NCBI GenBank assembly: GCA_907165275.2
Contig: OU015650.1
Location: 1,642,001-1,706,000 of the forward strand
Source of the DNA: Zygaena filipendulae
Lineage: Eukaryota; Arthropoda; Insecta; Lepidoptera; Zygaenidae
Reading direction: 5' to 3'
DNA length: 64,000 nucleotides
How positions within the stretch are numbered: the stretch's first letter is position 1; every line of letters starts with the position of its first letter. Below are positions 63,550 to 64,000 of this stretch, one piece after another. A program made the position numbers and the translations under genes. The notes under the pieces were generated by a model. That model did no database searches. It was not told the DNA's origin and saw nothing but the letters and a program-made list of their open reading frames with translations.

Positions 63550-64000
63550 TAAAAAAATAAAAAAGGTTAATAACAGCTGGTCGCGTACAATACATAATAA
63601 ATACATACATAATAAATAATAATAAATACATAATAAATGAAATAAAAATGCTATAAGTATTAAGTGTAATGTTTTCTAAGACAAAATATAAACAAATAGG
63701 TACATGTAAACTTGTTAAAATACAACTGTTTTATGTTTCTAAAGACTAAAAATATTTTGTATTGGCTAGCAGACAAAAAAAAAAGAAACGAGAAAACATT
63801 TCAGTGTAATTTTCAAAGATAAGCGTGGTTTTAGTTAAAGAGTCACGCCAAGCACGACCTGAGCGGGCGTGACCAGCCAGCACCTTACGTCTAGTGTCTA
63901 GCGTCTGGGTGCCCTGACAGAGCTTATAAGTCATAAAAACTATGTTTTATAGTCTCACTAACAAATGAGATTTGAGGATTGGTGCGCGTTTTTTATTTGA
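63550..64000. other. No supported gene
   Basis: AT-rich to the window edge; frame 63746-63934 (-) is unassigned. Confidence 0.4.

Overview
This 64 kb window looks like lepidopteran (moth or butterfly) nuclear DNA. It is AT-rich and scattered with the tract TAGGTACCTACCT that is typical of Lepidoptera. It also carries dozens of short elements ending in a GC hairpin plus CTAG-T, tRNA-headed SINEs, a Dong/R4-type retrotransposon sitting in a TAA microsatellite, and two BEL/Pao elements. I found no complete host protein-coding gene. Nearly all long open frames belong to transposable elements. The only ordinary cellular gene I can support is a tRNA-His (GTG) near 17.35-17.42 kb.

Layout. 0-1.3 kb is the 3' part of a Jockey/CR1-group LINE entering from the left edge. 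1.3-23 kb is a non-coding mosaic: Helitron-like short elements, a 343-bp hAT-type MITE with an 8-bp target duplication, two copies of a tRNA-derived SINE, a fold-back MITE family with paired GTGACGTCAC palindromes, a 626-bp MITE, and a 5'-truncated RTE-like LINE inside another MITE. Two or three possible cryptic host exons also lie here (about 7.0, 9.0 and 10.5 kb). 23-28.3 kb holds a CR1/L2-like LINE fragment followed by an apparently intact 1193-codon Dong/R4-like element bounded by (AAT)n. 30.1-31.5 kb is a MITE plus tandem Helitron-like copies.

32.06-38.74 kb is a BEL/Pao retrotransposon with 160-bp LTRs that look identical, a GTAAC target duplication, and a frameshift in pol; it landed inside a Helitron-like copy. 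43.65-50.09 kb is a minus-strand Ty3/Gypsy-like element with 633-bp LTRs that differ at one visible base. Its interior, however, is decayed and packed with other transposons. 50.12-57.07 kb is a second BEL/Pao element (434-bp LTRs, one visible difference, AACAC duplication). Its integrase core is deleted, and its leader carries an array of five 47-bp units, each encoding two hairpins. 57-64 kb returns to non-coding sequence with more Helitron-like copies.

How it fits together: the window is a record of nested insertion. Old LINE tails supplied microsatellites used by Dong-like elements, short Helitron-like copies served as landing sites for an LTR element, and two recently inserted LTR elements lack intact machinery of their own, so they were probably mobilised in trans. 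Repeat class calls rest on structure and motifs read by eye; family names are approximate where stated.
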